From Nitratireductor soli (GTDB lineage: Bacteria; Pseudomonadota; Alphaproteobacteria; Rhizobiales; Rhizobiaceae), in assembly GCF_001050155.1 (NCBI RefSeq), contig NZ_LFVY01000004.1, forward strand, positions 248,001-312,000: a DNA stretch of 64,000 nt, written 5' to 3'. Numbering within the stretch: position 1 is the first letter of the stretch; each line of letters begins with the position of its first letter. Below the pieces are notes generated by a model. That model was not told the DNA's origin and did no database searches. It saw only the letters and a program-made list of their open reading frames with translations. A program made the position numbers and the translations under genes. This document shows positions 30,598 through 39,647 of the stretch, piece by piece.

Positions 30598-31503
30598 TCA
30601 GGCCGGCAGATAGACCGCGTCGATCGACGGCTCGCCCTCGGTTCTGACCATGCCGCGCGCGGCCATGTCCTCGAGATGCGCCAGGACAGACAGGGCCGCC
30701 GCGCCATGCAGGCGGGGATCCGTGTCGCGGTAGATCGCACGCACCATTTCATTGATCGCGCGGTCGCCGCGCGTAATCCGCTCCAGGATGGCCCGTTCAC
30801 GCATTTTGCGGTGCGCCTTCAAACCGCGCAAGAAGCGCGGCGGACGGGTGACCGGGCCGCCATGGCCGGGCAGCAGGAGCTGATCGTCGCGTTCGAGCAA
30901 TCGATCGAGCGACGCCATATAGTCCGCCATCGCGCCATCGGGCGGCGCGACGATTGTCGTTGCCCATGCCATCACATGGTCGGCCGAGAACAGGATGCCG
31001 GTGCCTTCCAGGGCGAAGGCCGCATGGTTTGCCGCATGCCCCGGCGTATGGATGGCACGCAGCGCCCAGCCATCTCCGGCCACCAGCGCCTCGTCGGGTA
31101 AGGCAAGCGTGGGCATGAAATCCGTGTCGGCGCTGGCATCGAGCGGATTGATCTCACCGATCCGCATGGGCCGGGCCGGCCGATGCGGGCCCTCCGCGCA
31201 GACCAGTGCACCGGTCGCCTCGGCAAGCCGCGCGGCGAGCGGCGAGTGGTCTCGATGCGTGTGGCTGACCATGATATGGCTGACGGGCCGCCCATTGATC
31301 GCCCTCAGCAGCGCCTGGAAATGCGCCTCGTCTTCGGGGCCGGGGTCGATCACCGCGAGAGACGAGCGCCCGACGATGTAGCTGTTGGTGCCGTGAAACG
31401 TGAAGGCGCTCGGATTGTTGACCGTCAGGCGCAGGACATCGGGCGCGACCTCGACCGGCTCGCCATAGGCCGGGTCGAAACGGGTTTCAAATTCGAGGGC
31501 CAT
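30598..31503 (-). CDS. MBL-fold metallohydrolase (LACTB2/RNase-like)
   Basis: The 301-residue protein has the metallo-beta-lactamase motif HTHRDH in ILVSHTHRDHSPL-like context, then HTPGHAANH and LLPGHGGPV. A C-terminal helical, winged-helix-like region follows (AHRKMRERAILERITRGDRAINEMVRAIY), as in the LACTB2/hydroxyacylglutathione-hydrolase-like group. Dinuclear zinc hydrolysis is expected; the substrate is unknown. The ATG at 31503 is chosen from the family start MALEFETRFDPAYG; a 51-codon upstream extension has no family character. Confidence 0.88.
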   Translation of the reverse strand: MALEFETRFDPAYGEPVEVAPDVLRLTVNNPSAFTFHGTNSYIVGRSSLAVIDPGPEDEAHFQALLRAINGRPVSHIMVSHTHRDHSPLAARLAEATGALVCAEGPHRPARPMRIGEINPLDASADTDFMPTLALPDEALVAGDGWALRAIHTPGHAANHAAFALEGTGILFSADHVMAWATTIVAPPDGAMADYMASLDRLLERDDQLLLPGHGGPVTRPPRFLRGLKAHRKMRERAILERITRGDRAINEMVRAIYRDTDPRLHGAAALSVLAHLEDMAARGMVRTEGEPSIDAVYLPA

Positions 31504-31628
31504 GGCGGAAGATCCGGAAAGACGGGAATGGCGAAGCGGCGCACACCGGTGCGGTTGCCGCATATCATGGAAGCGCTTATAGGAGAACCCAAGCGCGTTC
31601 ATTTGCGAGGCGCATCGATGGAGGAACG

Positions 31629-31823
31629 ATGTCCCTGGCGATTGCCCGCAAGACACCCCGTCTCGCCGCGCTGACCGGTATCGACAGGACGCGGCAATTC
31701 GGTGCCGCGCGCTTCATTCCATCTGACCTGACCAAAGTGGAGTTGGCGGCCTGCCTGATGCCCGCGACCAGCGGGCTATCGCGTGGCTGGACCTCCCGCA
31801 AGGGTGAGTGCCTTGCCCTTTAA
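31629..31823 (+). CDS. Possible small protein or leader ORF upstream of galE
   Basis: A 64-codon frame begins at an ATG preceded by GGAGGA with 3-4 bases spacing and ends 29 bases before a hairpin with T-rich tail that precedes galE. The product is basic and shows no recognised domain. Only the ribosome binding site and position support it. Confidence 0.3.
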   Translation: MSLAIARKTPRLAALTGIDRTRQFGAARFIPSDLTKVELAACLMPATSGLSRGWTSRKGECLAL

Positions 31824-31851
31824 TTGCCGTTTTCGGTGTTAAGAGCTTTGA

Positions 31852-31887
31852 TCGGGTCAGGTGGGGATGTCTGACCCGGTTTGTTTT
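31852..31887 (+). terminator. Hairpin with T-rich tail in front of galE
   Basis: Arms CGGGTCAG and CTGACCCG enclose GTGGGGATGT and are followed by GTTTGTTTT, 14 bases before the galE ATG. It could be an intrinsic terminator of upstream transcription or an attenuator within the galE leader. Confidence 0.6.
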
Positions 31888-31900
31888 GAAGGGGATATCG

Positions 31901-32890
31901 ATGGCGGTCTTGGTGACCGGAGGCGCCGGCTATATCGGCAGCCACATGGTTTGGGAGCTTGTCGACAATGGCGCTGAGGTGGTGGTTATCGACCGCCTCA
32001 GCACCGGCTTCGACTGGGCGGTTGCCGAGGCTGCGACCCTGGTGGTGGGCGACGTCGCCGACCAGGCGCTGGTTGAGGAGACCATCAGGCAGCACGGTAT
32101 CGATTCGATCATTCACTTCGCCGGTTCCATCATCGTGCCTGAATCGGTCGCCGATCCGCTCGGTTACTACCTGAACAACACGGTGAAATCGCGTGATCTG
32201 ATCGAAAGCGCAGTCCGCTGCGGCGTGAAGCATTTCATCTTTTCGTCAACCGCCGCAGTCTACGGAAGCCCGGAAGCGTTTCCCGTCGATGAGGAGGCGA
32301 GGTTGCAGCCGGAATCGCCCTATGGCACGTCGAAGCTGATGACCGAACTGATGCTGCGCGACTGCGCGGCAGCGTATGATTTCACCTATACGGCGTTGCG
32401 CTACTTCAATGTCTCCGGCGCCGATCCGCAGATGCGGACCGGCCAGTCGACGAAAGGCGCAACGCATCTGATCAAGGTGGCATGCGAGACGGCCACGGGA
32501 AAACGTCCGTATATGGAGGTGTTCGGCACCGACTATGACACCCCGGACGGCACCTGCGTGCGTGATTACGTGCATGTCTCCGACCTGGCGAACGCGCATT
32601 ATCTGGCGCTCTGCCGGATGCGTGCCGGCGGCGGCAGCTTGGTGGCCAATTGCGGCTACGGTCGCGGTTACTCCGTGCTCGAGGTGATCGACGCGGTAAA
32701 ACGGGTGGCCAACACCGATTTCGACGTGCGCGTCGGCGGTCGGCGGCCGGGTGACGCCGTTGCCATCGTCGCCGGCGCCGAACGCTGCCGGCGTGAGCTT
32801 TCATGGCAGCCGCGCTACGACGATCTCGACCAGATCGTCGGCCACGCTCTTGGCTGGGAAGCCACGCTTGCACGGCGCAACCGCCAATGA
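31901..32890 (+). CDS. galE: UDP-glucose 4-epimerase
   Basis: GalE interconverts UDP-glucose and UDP-galactose for surface polysaccharide. The 329-residue short-chain dehydrogenase-like protein has the NAD loop VTGGAGYIGSHMV, FSSTAAVYGSPE, the catalytic YGTSK and LRYFNVSGADP. It is typical of bacterial GalE. The ATG at 31901 follows an AAGGGG box. The stop overlaps the start of the O-antigen ligase gene (ATGA), so the two are coupled. Confidence 0.95.
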   Translation: MAVLVTGGAGYIGSHMVWELVDNGAEVVVIDRLSTGFDWAVAEAATLVVGDVADQALVEETIRQHGIDSIIHFAGSIIVPESVADPLGYYLNNTVKSRDLIESAVRCGVKHFIFSSTAAVYGSPEAFPVDEEARLQPESPYGTSKLMTELMLRDCAAAYDFTYTALRYFNVSGADPQMRTGQSTKGATHLIKVACETATGKRPYMEVFGTDYDTPDGTCVRDYVHVSDLANAHYLALCRMRAGGGSLVANCGYGRGYSVLEVIDAVKRVANTDFDVRVGGRRPGDAVAIVAGAERCRRELSWQPRYDDLDQIVGHALGWEATLARRNRQ

Positions 32891-34155
32891 CCTATCGAGC
32901 GGTCAACAGGCTTTTCACCTTCGTCACATTTGCCGCGCCGCCGATCCTCGGATCCGTGGTCAGTTTCGTCTGGCATGGCGGCGCCCTGTGGTGCGCCTTC
33001 GAGATACTCACCGGCCGGCGCCAGGTCAGCCCGGACCGGGTGATGCGCTTCATCGCACTCATGATGGCCATCTACGTGGCGGCCAACATCATGTCCTTCT
33101 TTGCCAATGGACCATCCCTGGAGCGCGCCCTCAAGCTTCTGCCCCTGGCGACGTTTCTGCTGTTCCCGTTTTCCTACTCGGTCTGGTCCGTTTCCGACAA
33201 GGACGCAATCGCCCGGGCCGCGATCCTCGGCAGTGCCGCCGCCGGCCTGGGGGCGCTGATCTTTGCCCTTGTCCAGAACTATCTGATCGGCGCGCGGGCG
33301 GAAGGCGCGGCGGGCAACGCGCTGGTGTTTGCCTATGTCGTCTGTCTGGCGGGGCTTGTCTGCCTTGCTGGCGCCTTGACCACGGAACGTGTGCGGTCGC
33401 GTCTTCTGCTGATCGCCTATACGGCGAGCTTTCTCGCGGTGATCTACTCCGGCTCGCGCTCGGTTTGGGCCGTGATGATCGGCGCAACCGTGCTCGTGCT
33501 CGTCATCTGTCGGCAAAGGGTATGGCAAATCCTTGAGGGCAGGTTGCTTGCCGTCGTGGGCGCCATGTTGCTGGTCGGCGTCCTGACATCCGGGCTGATC
33601 CTGCATCGCGTCGAACTGTTGAGCGAAAATTGGGACAAACTGGCCCAGGGCGGAAATTACGATACATCGCTTGGCATGCGGGTGGCCCTGTGGGAGATCG
33701 CCGCCAAGATGTTCGTCAACAGGCCGTTCCTGGGGTATGGCCTGCATAACACGGTCGATCTGATCCGCCAGCATCTGACCCTGGACTACGCGCTCGATGC
33801 CGGGTTCACCCATTTTCACAACGGGTTTCTGACGGCCTTGATCGAAGGCGGCGTCTTCAGCGGCGGCGCGGTCCTGGTTATGTTCGGCGCCGTGCTGACC
33901 GTTTCCGTCCGCACACTGCGCAGCAATGCGGATGAAGTGGCGCGTTTCGGCGCCTTGCTGCTTCTGATTTTGTTCCTGGTCTATGCGGGCGGCGGCATGG
34001 TGAATCTGATCTTCGGACACGACATCATCGACAGCGTGTTCATGATCTTCCTCATCACCGGCCTTTATCTTGCCGTGGGCACATCCATGCCGGCGGCATC
34101 GCTGGGTGACGGGCGGCCCGCCACCGGTGAGGCTGCCGATCAGACGCGGCCGTAG
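32887..34155 (+). CDS. O-antigen ligase family membrane protein
   Basis: This 422-residue polytopic inner-membrane protein has about ten to twelve hydrophobic segments. The Wzy_C-type signature includes [13 protein letters not shown] in the central membrane block and, in the large periplasmic loop, [26 protein letters not shown] with the later [16 protein letters not shown]. Proteins of this family are O-antigen ligases (WaaL) or polymerases (Wzy); which one cannot be decided here. It is coupled to galE and overlaps the convergent manC by 16 bases. Confidence 0.88.
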   Translation: MTYRAVNRLFTFVTFAAPPILGSVVSFVWHGGALWCAFEILTGRRQVSPDRVMRFIALMMAIYVAANIMSFFANGPSLERALKLLPLATFLLFPFSYSVWSVSDKDAIARAAILGSAAAGLGALIFALVQNYLIGARAEGAAGNALVFAYVVCLAGLVCLAGALTTERVRSRLLLIAYTASFLAVIYSGSRSVWAVMIGATVLVLVICRQRVWQILEGRLLAVVGAMLLVGVLTSGLILHRVELLSENWDKLAQGGNYDTSLGMRVALWEIAAKMFVNRPFLGYGLHNTVDLIRQHLTLDYALDAGFTHFHNGFLTALIEGGVFSGGAVLVMFGAVLTVSVRTLRSNADEVARFGALLLLILFLVYAGGGMVNLIFGHDIIDSVFMIFLITGLYLAVGTSMPAASLGDGRPATGEAADQTRP

Positions 34156-35546
34156 CGGTCTTCCAGCCGTACGATGTCGTCTTCGCCGAGATAAGAGCCG
34201 GACTGCACCTCGATCAGCTCCAGGGGGATTTTCCCCGGATTCTCAAGGGCGTGGATTTCACCCAGCGGGATGTAGGTCGATTCGTTCTCGCTGAGCATGA
34301 TGGTCTCGGCGCCCTTCAGCACTTTCGCCGTTCCGCGCACCACGACCCAGTGTTCGGCCCGGTGATGATGCTTTTGCACCGACAGTTTGGCACCGGGCTT
34401 GACGGTGATGCGTTTCACCTGATGGCGGTCGCCGACATCGATGGAATCGTAATTGCCCCAGGGCCGGTAGACCTTGCGGTGATTGACGGCCTCGCTGCGT
34501 TTTCCCGCCTTCAGCTTGTCGACGATCCGCTTGACGTGCTGGACCGCATCCTTGCGGGCGACGAGGACGGCATCGGCCGTTTCGATCACCACCAGATCCT
34601 CGACGCCGACCACCGCAACGAGACGCTTGTCTGCGGAAACGATGGAGTTTTTCGAGGCGACCTGCAGCACGTCGCCGCTCAGCGCATTGCCGTCGGCGTC
34701 CTTGTCCATGGCCTCCCAGATCGCCGACCACGAACCGATGTCGTTCCAGCCGGCGTCCAGCGGCACGACGGCTGCCTGATCGGTTTTCTCCATCACCGCG
34801 TAATCGATCGAATCGGCGGGACAGGCCTCGAAGGCGGCGCGCGCGGGCCGAACGAACTGGGCGTCGGTCTGTGCTGCCGCCATCGCGGTTTCGCAGGCAT
34901 CGAGGATCGCCGGCGCATATTGCCGCAACGCCGCCAGATAGGCGCTGGCGCGGAACAGGAACATGCCGCTGTTCCAATAGCAGCCGCCGTCCTTCAGGTA
35001 GGATTTGGCGGTCTCCAGGTCGGGCTTTTCCTCAAAGCCTGAAACGGCAAAACCCTGCTCGCCGATCGGCGCGCCGCGGCGGATATACCCGAAGCCGGTT
35101 TCAGGCGTCTTCGGCACGATGCCGAATGTGACGAGCCGGCCATCGGCGGCCAGTTGCTCGGCCTTCTTCAAGCCTGCGTGAAATGCCGCGATATCCTGCA
35201 GGAGATGGTCGGCCGGCATGACCAGCAGCAAGGGATCGTCTTCGCCGCGCGTGGCGTAGAGCGCCGCGAGCGCGATCGCCGGCGCCGTGTTGCGGCCGGC
35301 GGGTTCGAGAACGATCGGCGAATTCTCGATGCCGTCGAGGCGCAATTGCTCGGCGGCCAGGAAGCGATGCTCCTCATTGCAGACGACCAGCGGGGCGGGA
35401 CCGCCAAGCCCGGCGAGCCGGCGCACCGTCTGCTGCAGCATCGTGCTGTCACCCACCAGGGTGCAGAATTGCTTGGGGTAATGCTCGCGCGAAACCGGCC
35501 AAAGCCGCGTTCCCGATCCACCCGCCATGATTACCGGCAACAACAT
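34140..35546 (-). CDS. manC: Mannose-1-phosphate guanylyltransferase / mannose-6-phosphate isomerase
   Basis: The 468-residue bifunctional enzyme makes GDP-mannose for polysaccharide. The N-terminal nucleotidyltransferase domain (1-330) starts [20 protein letters not shown] and has [14 protein letters not shown] and ETAKSYL. The C-terminal cupin domain (about 345-468) has [20 protein letters not shown] and the metal-binding [13 protein letters not shown] of type II phosphomannose isomerases. An AAGGACG box precedes the ATG. The partner phosphomannomutase gene lies 4.6 kb away across an apparent insertion. Confidence 0.95.
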   Translation of the reverse strand: MLLPVIMAGGSGTRLWPVSREHYPKQFCTLVGDSTMLQQTVRRLAGLGGPAPLVVCNEEHRFLAAEQLRLDGIENSPIVLEPAGRNTAPAIALAALYATRGEDDPLLLVMPADHLLQDIAAFHAGLKKAEQLAADGRLVTFGIVPKTPETGFGYIRRGAPIGEQGFAVSGFEEKPDLETAKSYLKDGGCYWNSGMFLFRASAYLAALRQYAPAILDACETAMAAAQTDAQFVRPARAAFEACPADSIDYAVMEKTDQAAVVPLDAGWNDIGSWSAIWEAMDKDADGNALSGDVLQVASKNSIVSADKRLVAVVGVEDLVVIETADAVLVARKDAVQHVKRIVDKLKAGKRSEAVNHRKVYRPWGNYDSIDVGDRHQVKRITVKPGAKLSVQKHHHRAEHWVVVRGTAKVLKGAETIMLSENESTYIPLGEIHALENPGKIPLELIEVQSGSYLGEDDIVRLEDRYGRV

Positions 35547-35968
35547 GAAACGTCCTTCTCAAAAATTTAGACCGCTCAAAGCATCGCCGGACGCCAGAAT
35601 TATGGTTGCCGACGCGGTCGCATTGCAAACCCATTGTCGGCGCCGACGTCGCCGGCCCTGCCATCACTGCCAGTCCTGCCATCACTGATTGCGTCCCCCG
35701 GATGATGGATTTGAAACATTGATATGGGGTGTAGGCAATCGATCCATCATGGGATTTATCACCGTAAATGAGGATAGGGCGATACCGCCAGATGGTTTTT
35801 TCTCCCCATCGATGACTTGCCTGGTCGCCGCAAAGGCTTGGGTCCTTAGCCCTTTGCGTCGATCCGCTTGGGTTCGACGGGGAGAAGCCGGCACATTGCC
35901 GGCCATTCAGTCCCCGCCTGCCGAACCGGGCCTATGCTCGTTTCCAGGAACGCAAGGAACAGGCCGAC
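35547..35968. other. 422-bp intergenic region with a short direct repeat
   Basis: The region separates divergent manC and the DUF2793 gene. CCTGCCATCACTG occurs twice (35657-35669 and 35675-35687) with an 18-base period. A GCCGGCACATTGCCGGC palindrome lies near 35890. No credible gene is seen; it presumably holds the manC promoter. Confidence 0.5.
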
Positions 35969-37069
35969 ATGGACCAGACCGCAAAGCTCGATCTTCCCTA
36001 CATCATGCCCTCGCAGGCGCAAAAGCATGTCACCCACAACGAGGCGCTGCGCCTTCTCGACGGGCTGGTGCAGATGTCCGTCCTGGACCGCGACCTGCCG
36101 GACCCGCCGGTTTCGCCTGCCAATGGCAATTTGTATCTGGTGGCGGCGGGCGGCAGCGGCGCATGGGCCGGGTGGGACGCCGGCATTGCCTATTACGTCG
36201 ACGGCGCCTGGCAACGGCTTGCGCCCAGGCCCGGCTGGCGCGCCTGGGTCGAGGATGAGGGAAAACTGATCGTCTTCGACGGCTCCGGCTGGCAGGTCCT
36301 GGGCGGCATTCCCGAAAGCGGCGCGGAAATCCAGAATGCCGCCCTTGTCGGCGTGGGCACCACGGCCGATGCGGCAAACCCGTTTTCGGCCAAGGTCAAC
36401 AAGGCGCTGTGGACAGCACTCTATGCCGCCGAGGGCGGCAACGGGGATCTGTTCTATACGATGAACAAGGAAGCCCCCGGCGGCGATGTCGGGTTCCTGA
36501 TGCAAAGCGCCTTCGTCACCAGGGCCCTGATGGGCCTGTTCGGCACCGATGACTGGCGCCTCTCCGTCTCGCCCGACGGATCGACGTTCCACGACGCCAT
36601 AAGCGCCGACGGCGACAGCGGCAGGGTTCTGCTGCCGGGCAATGGGAAATTCCTCGGCTATCTGGACTACGACCAGTATATCGCCGCCGACGCCTGGACG
36701 AAGGTCGCCATCAACGACACCGATTACAACGACCAGGGCGTTTTCGACGCCGGGACGGGCCGGTTCACCGCGCCCGCCGCCGGTCTCTATTATTTCGGCG
36801 CGGCCATCGGCTGGAAGCAGAACAACACCAATGTGCCGGCCGCGGCCAAGGCGAAACTGGTGCGCAACGGCGCGGTCGACCTGACCGCGCCTCTGGTGGC
36901 GCCATCCCTGTCGGCCATTGCCACGGATGGATCGGAGGCGGTCCTGCATCTCAATGCGATGGCGCAACTGGCCGCCGGCGACACGGTCGAACTGCAGCAG
37001 ATTTTCAGCGATCTGGACGGCTATGTGCCGCAGACGGTCACGCGGTTCTGGGGAAGCTGGGTGGCCTGA
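35969..37069 (+). CDS. DUF2793 protein with C-terminal C1q-like domain
   Basis: The 366-residue protein begins with a DUF2793 module (KLDLPYIMPSQAQKHVTHNEAL at residues 5-26, later GNLYLVAAGGSGAWAGW and GWRAWVEDEGKLIVFDGSGW). The family occurs, as I recall, in phage- and gene-transfer-agent-associated structural proteins. The C-terminal part (about 225-366) looks like a C1q/TNF jelly roll: VFDAGTGRFTAPAAGLYYFG, then an RNGAV turn, LHLNAMAQLAAGDTVELQQ and a closing FWGSW. A secreted or fibre-like binding protein is inferred. No signal peptide is visible. AAGGAACAGG precedes the ATG. Confidence 0.8.
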   Translation: MDQTAKLDLPYIMPSQAQKHVTHNEALRLLDGLVQMSVLDRDLPDPPVSPANGNLYLVAAGGSGAWAGWDAGIAYYVDGAWQRLAPRPGWRAWVEDEGKLIVFDGSGWQVLGGIPESGAEIQNAALVGVGTTADAANPFSAKVNKALWTALYAAEGGNGDLFYTMNKEAPGGDVGFLMQSAFVTRALMGLFGTDDWRLSVSPDGSTFHDAISADGDSGRVLLPGNGKFLGYLDYDQYIAADAWTKVAINDTDYNDQGVFDAGTGRFTAPAAGLYYFGAAIGWKQNNTNVPAAAKAKLVRNGAVDLTAPLVAPSLSAIATDGSEAVLHLNAMAQLAAGDTVELQQIFSDLDGYVPQTVTRFWGSWVA

Positions 37070-37172
37070 AGCGGCGCGCGACGACAGCACCTTCGCCATC
37101 GTCGACAAAACTCATCGAAACCCGCGCTTGTCGCAGGCGCGGGCTTCTGCTATCCACCGCCTCGCCCGGCTT

Positions 37173-37247
37173 TGGGGCGTCGCCAAGCGGTAAGGCAACG
37201 GTTTTTGGTACCGTCATTCGCAGGTTCGAATCCTGCCGCCCCAGCCA
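37173..37247 (+). tRNA. tRNA-Gln (anticodon TTG)
   Basis: The cloverleaf is clear: acceptor TGGGGCG pairs with CGCCCCA; D arm GCCAAGCGGTAAGGC; anticodon arm ACGGT-TTTTGGT-ACCGT with TTG in the loop; T arm GCAGG-TTCGAAT-CCTGC. The discriminator is G and CCA is encoded. It reads CAA glutamine codons. The stretch just downstream drops in G+C and holds only hypothetical genes, as at an island insertion site. Confidence 0.96.
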
Positions 37248-37436
37248 TGACCTGTTTTATCAATAAAATCAGCCACTTAGGCGAAGTCAAAAAATACCGT
37301 GTGTTACAACCGCGTGGGTGATCCACATGGCATTTCGCATGTGGAAATCGTGCCGGAGAATCGTGCGGCGCGAATCTTGACAAGCTGACTCTGCTTAGGG
37401 AAGTTGCCGCTGGGCAACATCATTTGGGGACTGATC

Positions 37437-37813
37437 TTGAAAAATCTCGTCATTGTGGCGGCGGCGTTTACGCTCGCCGGGTGCATCACCGGGCCTGAGC
37501 AGCTAGCAAGCCAGACGCCGCCGACAGCGGCCATGAAGCGGAACATAGCCGACGCGGCGCGGGACGTGGTGCGCGATCCGTATTCGATCCGTGACGCCGA
37601 AATCTCGTCGGTGATGCCGGTACGGGCGGCTCCTATGTTTGCGTCAAGGCGAACAGTAAGAACGGGTTCGGCGGCTATGTCGGCAGGTCCGGCTATACGG
37701 TTTTCCTGAAGGGCAATACGCCGGTGAAGGTCACGGCCAACAACGCATGGTGCCAGAACCCGAACATTCGCTATTACCCCTTCCGCGAGCTTGAGGCGCT
37801 GAAGGACATTTAG
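37437..37813 (+). pseudogene. Frameshifted small lipoprotein gene
   Basis: A TTG start with GGGGA upstream gives a lipoprotein signal (KNLVIVAAAFTLAGC) and a frame continuing to about residue 60 (RDVVRDPYSIRDAEISSV). Near 37612-37626 the sensible protein moves to another frame, which continues GGSYVCVKANSKNGFGGYVG and ends RYYPFRELEALKDI at the TAG of 37813. Both halves look like one rhizobial small lipoprotein, so a single-base indel (real or sequencing error) has broken it. The original frame runs on to a stop at 37709. Confidence 0.7.
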
Positions 37814-37824
37814 GCGAGAGAGCA

Positions 37825-38403
37825 ATGGGCAGACCACCACCGACAAAGTCCTTCGACATGAGGGTGCCGACCGACCTATACGAAAAACTGCTTTTCGATA
37901 TAGAGCGGTTGCGGTCGGCGCGCTCATCCGCCGATTCCAAATATGCCGCGTTCGACTGCGCTGTTGACGCATGGCATCTTGTGGACTGGACGTTGCACTT
38001 CGTTGACGATGCCTCATATGAGCGACTGTCAGGCTACAAGCGCAACGGCCCGAAAAAGGGAAACCTGACGATTGAGGCGAGCTTTGCGGTGACACAAGCG
38101 GACCGTCTTCCCGCGTTGAAGTTCTGCCACATGCTCGCAAACAGCGTGAAGCATCGCGAGGTCCGCACCGATTTGATGCCCAATCTTTGGAGCGGAAGCA
38201 CCGCGATCTTGTCATGGTCGGAGCCGAAGGAGGGAACCGGCGAGCGTTCGGTGAAGGGCATAAGCCTGCTCACCTACGTCACAGTAGACGACAAGCGCTA
38301 CAATGCCCTTGAGCTTTTCGAAGACATGGCAGACCAGTGGCGAACATTTCTCATCGAGGAAGGAATATTTGAGTTCCGGCCGGAACCGCCTGAAGACGAA
38401 TAA
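37825..38403 (+). CDS. Hypothetical protein in tRNA-Gln-associated region
   Basis: The 192-residue protein has no signal peptide or membrane segment. It starts MGRPPPTKSFDMRVPTDLYE and contains a helical segment with ADRLPALKFCHMLANSVKHRE, which resembles the short H-x-x-x-H-like helices of HEPN/abortive-type proteins only superficially. I recognise no family. GAGAGAGC lies 5 bases before the ATG. It begins 11 bases after the broken lipoprotein gene. Confidence 0.65.
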   Translation: MGRPPPTKSFDMRVPTDLYEKLLFDIERLRSARSSADSKYAAFDCAVDAWHLVDWTLHFVDDASYERLSGYKRNGPKKGNLTIEASFAVTQADRLPALKFCHMLANSVKHREVRTDLMPNLWSGSTAILSWSEPKEGTGERSVKGISLLTYVTVDDKRYNALELFEDMADQWRTFLIEEGIFEFRPEPPEDE

Positions 38404-38421
38404 GCTCGCCTTCGACGGGAC

Positions 38422-38745
38422 TTACTCCACGCACATTGCCTTCTGCTCATACAGGCCGAACTGATATTCAGCCGTGAGTTTCCCGCCGCGCTCTAGGGAA
38501 TAGATTATCGTCTGGTCATCGTTGAAGCAGACCGTCCTCGTATCGATCTGCCGGCAGTCGAGGCGCTTCCCGCTCGATTCCAGCAACAGCGATGTTCCGT
38601 CGAGGTCGATCTGAAATTGATGGCTGGCCATGTCTACAGGAATCCCCATCGACTGGTAGGCCGTGCATCGAAGCACCTTGGCCGACGCGAGCGCCGGGTG
38701 CGCTATAATCGCCAGTGCAGCAAGCGCCCAAAGCCAACGGATCAT
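38422..38745 (-). CDS. Small secreted hypothetical protein
   Basis: The 107-residue product has a signal peptide (about 1-22, MIRWLWALAALAIIAHPALASA). A mature part of about 85 residues with four cysteines (LRCTAY, LDCRQI, VCFND and the terminal MCVE) suggests two disulfides in the periplasm. The beta-rich pattern may resemble small protease-inhibitor or lipocalin-like domains; no family is assigned. It opposes its two neighbours. Confidence 0.65.
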   Translation of the reverse strand: MIRWLWALAALAIIAHPALASAKVLRCTAYQSMGIPVDMASHQFQIDLDGTSLLLESSGKRLDCRQIDTRTVCFNDDQTIIYSLERGGKLTAEYQFGLYEQKAMCVE

Positions 38746-38952
38746 TTCCCCTTCACTCCCCTGCCTTCATCATAACATAGGCATTGCGCGTCGGTGCACC
38801 CCCATCTGCTTAATGCAAGAAGATTGCCACCAGCACGGCGAGGCAGTCAAGGATTTTGTTCCTATTTTGTTCTCCCCGCCGATTGTGCTTGATTGATCAT
38901 GATGCCTGGGCATAGGCTTTGTAACGGGCAATGTTTCGGGGAAGAGCAGACG

Positions 38953-39609
38953 ATGGGGTTTTTCACACGCGATTGCGTTCGATGCGGAGTGAAGGGCGTG
39001 CAGATGCGCTCAGCCGGCTGCTCTTTTTACGATGGATTGAACGCCGAATTGCAAATGGTTTGCTCGGCCTGTGATCGGTCAAGCCTTTATGAAGGACAGC
39101 CTAACTTCGACATTGAACAAGCGGTCGATTTTGATAAGCGAGGCCGGTATTTTAGCCGAACGCCGATTTTCGTCGTTCCTAGCCCACCAAACATTTCTAC
39201 TGACATTCCGGTGCGAATTGCCGATCTGTTTCGCGAAGCCTCTAAGGCTCGCCGAATGAACCTCTTTGAAGCGGCTGGAGCGATGTTTCGTAAGACAGTC
39301 GACGTTGCAACCAAACATATCTATGCGACCGATTCTCGTCTTCAGGGAAAGAACCCAGCCGATGCGCCACGCTCTAGAATCCGTGCTCTGGGCGAGATGA
39401 GGATTCTGGATGCCGATATAGTGGAACTGGCGGATGTGGCCGTTCTCGACGGCAACGACGCCGCTCATGATGTTGATCCATACACAGCCGAGGAAGCCGA
39501 AGCACTGGAAGATTTAACTACCGATCTCCTTGATCGGTTATTTATGCGGCCAGCGAAATTGGCGGCTGTTAAGGCGAAGCAGATAGCTGCCGGACAACGG
39601 AAAGCATAG
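38953..39609 (+). CDS. DUF4145 domain protein with N-terminal zinc-ribbon-like cysteines
   Basis: The 218-residue protein has CVRCG near residue 8 and CSACD near residue 38, a likely zinc ribbon. A DUF4145-like helical segment follows (IADLFREASKARRMNLFEAAGAMFRKTVDVATKHI, then LAD with NDAAHDVDPYTAEEAEALEDL). DUF4145 is found alone and fused to restriction or defence proteins; a HEPN-like role is only a possibility. Base composition is visibly lower in G+C than flanking core genes. The ATG at 38953 follows GGGGAAGAG. Confidence 0.75.
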   Translation: MGFFTRDCVRCGVKGVQMRSAGCSFYDGLNAELQMVCSACDRSSLYEGQPNFDIEQAVDFDKRGRYFSRTPIFVVPSPPNISTDIPVRIADLFREASKARRMNLFEAAGAMFRKTVDVATKHIYATDSRLQGKNPADAPRSRIRALGEMRILDADIVELADVAVLDGNDAAHDVDPYTAEEAEALEDLTTDLLDRLFMRPAKLAAVKAKQIAAGQRKA

Positions 39610-39638
39610 AAGCCCGCCGGTGTGAGCGACGGGCTTCT
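39608..39638 (+). terminator. Hairpin at the end of the DUF4145 gene
   Basis: A perfect 9-bp inverted repeat (AGAAGCCCG/CGGGCTTCT) overlaps the stop codon. The T-tract is missing, so it is a weak or Rho-assisted terminator at best. Confidence 0.45.
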
Positions 39639-39647
39639 GGTAGGTCG

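Noticed and set aside
37150-37383. Small minus-strand protein with an AGFEPAND motif
   Set aside because: This is the translation of the antisense of tRNA-Gln, a well-known annotation artefact.
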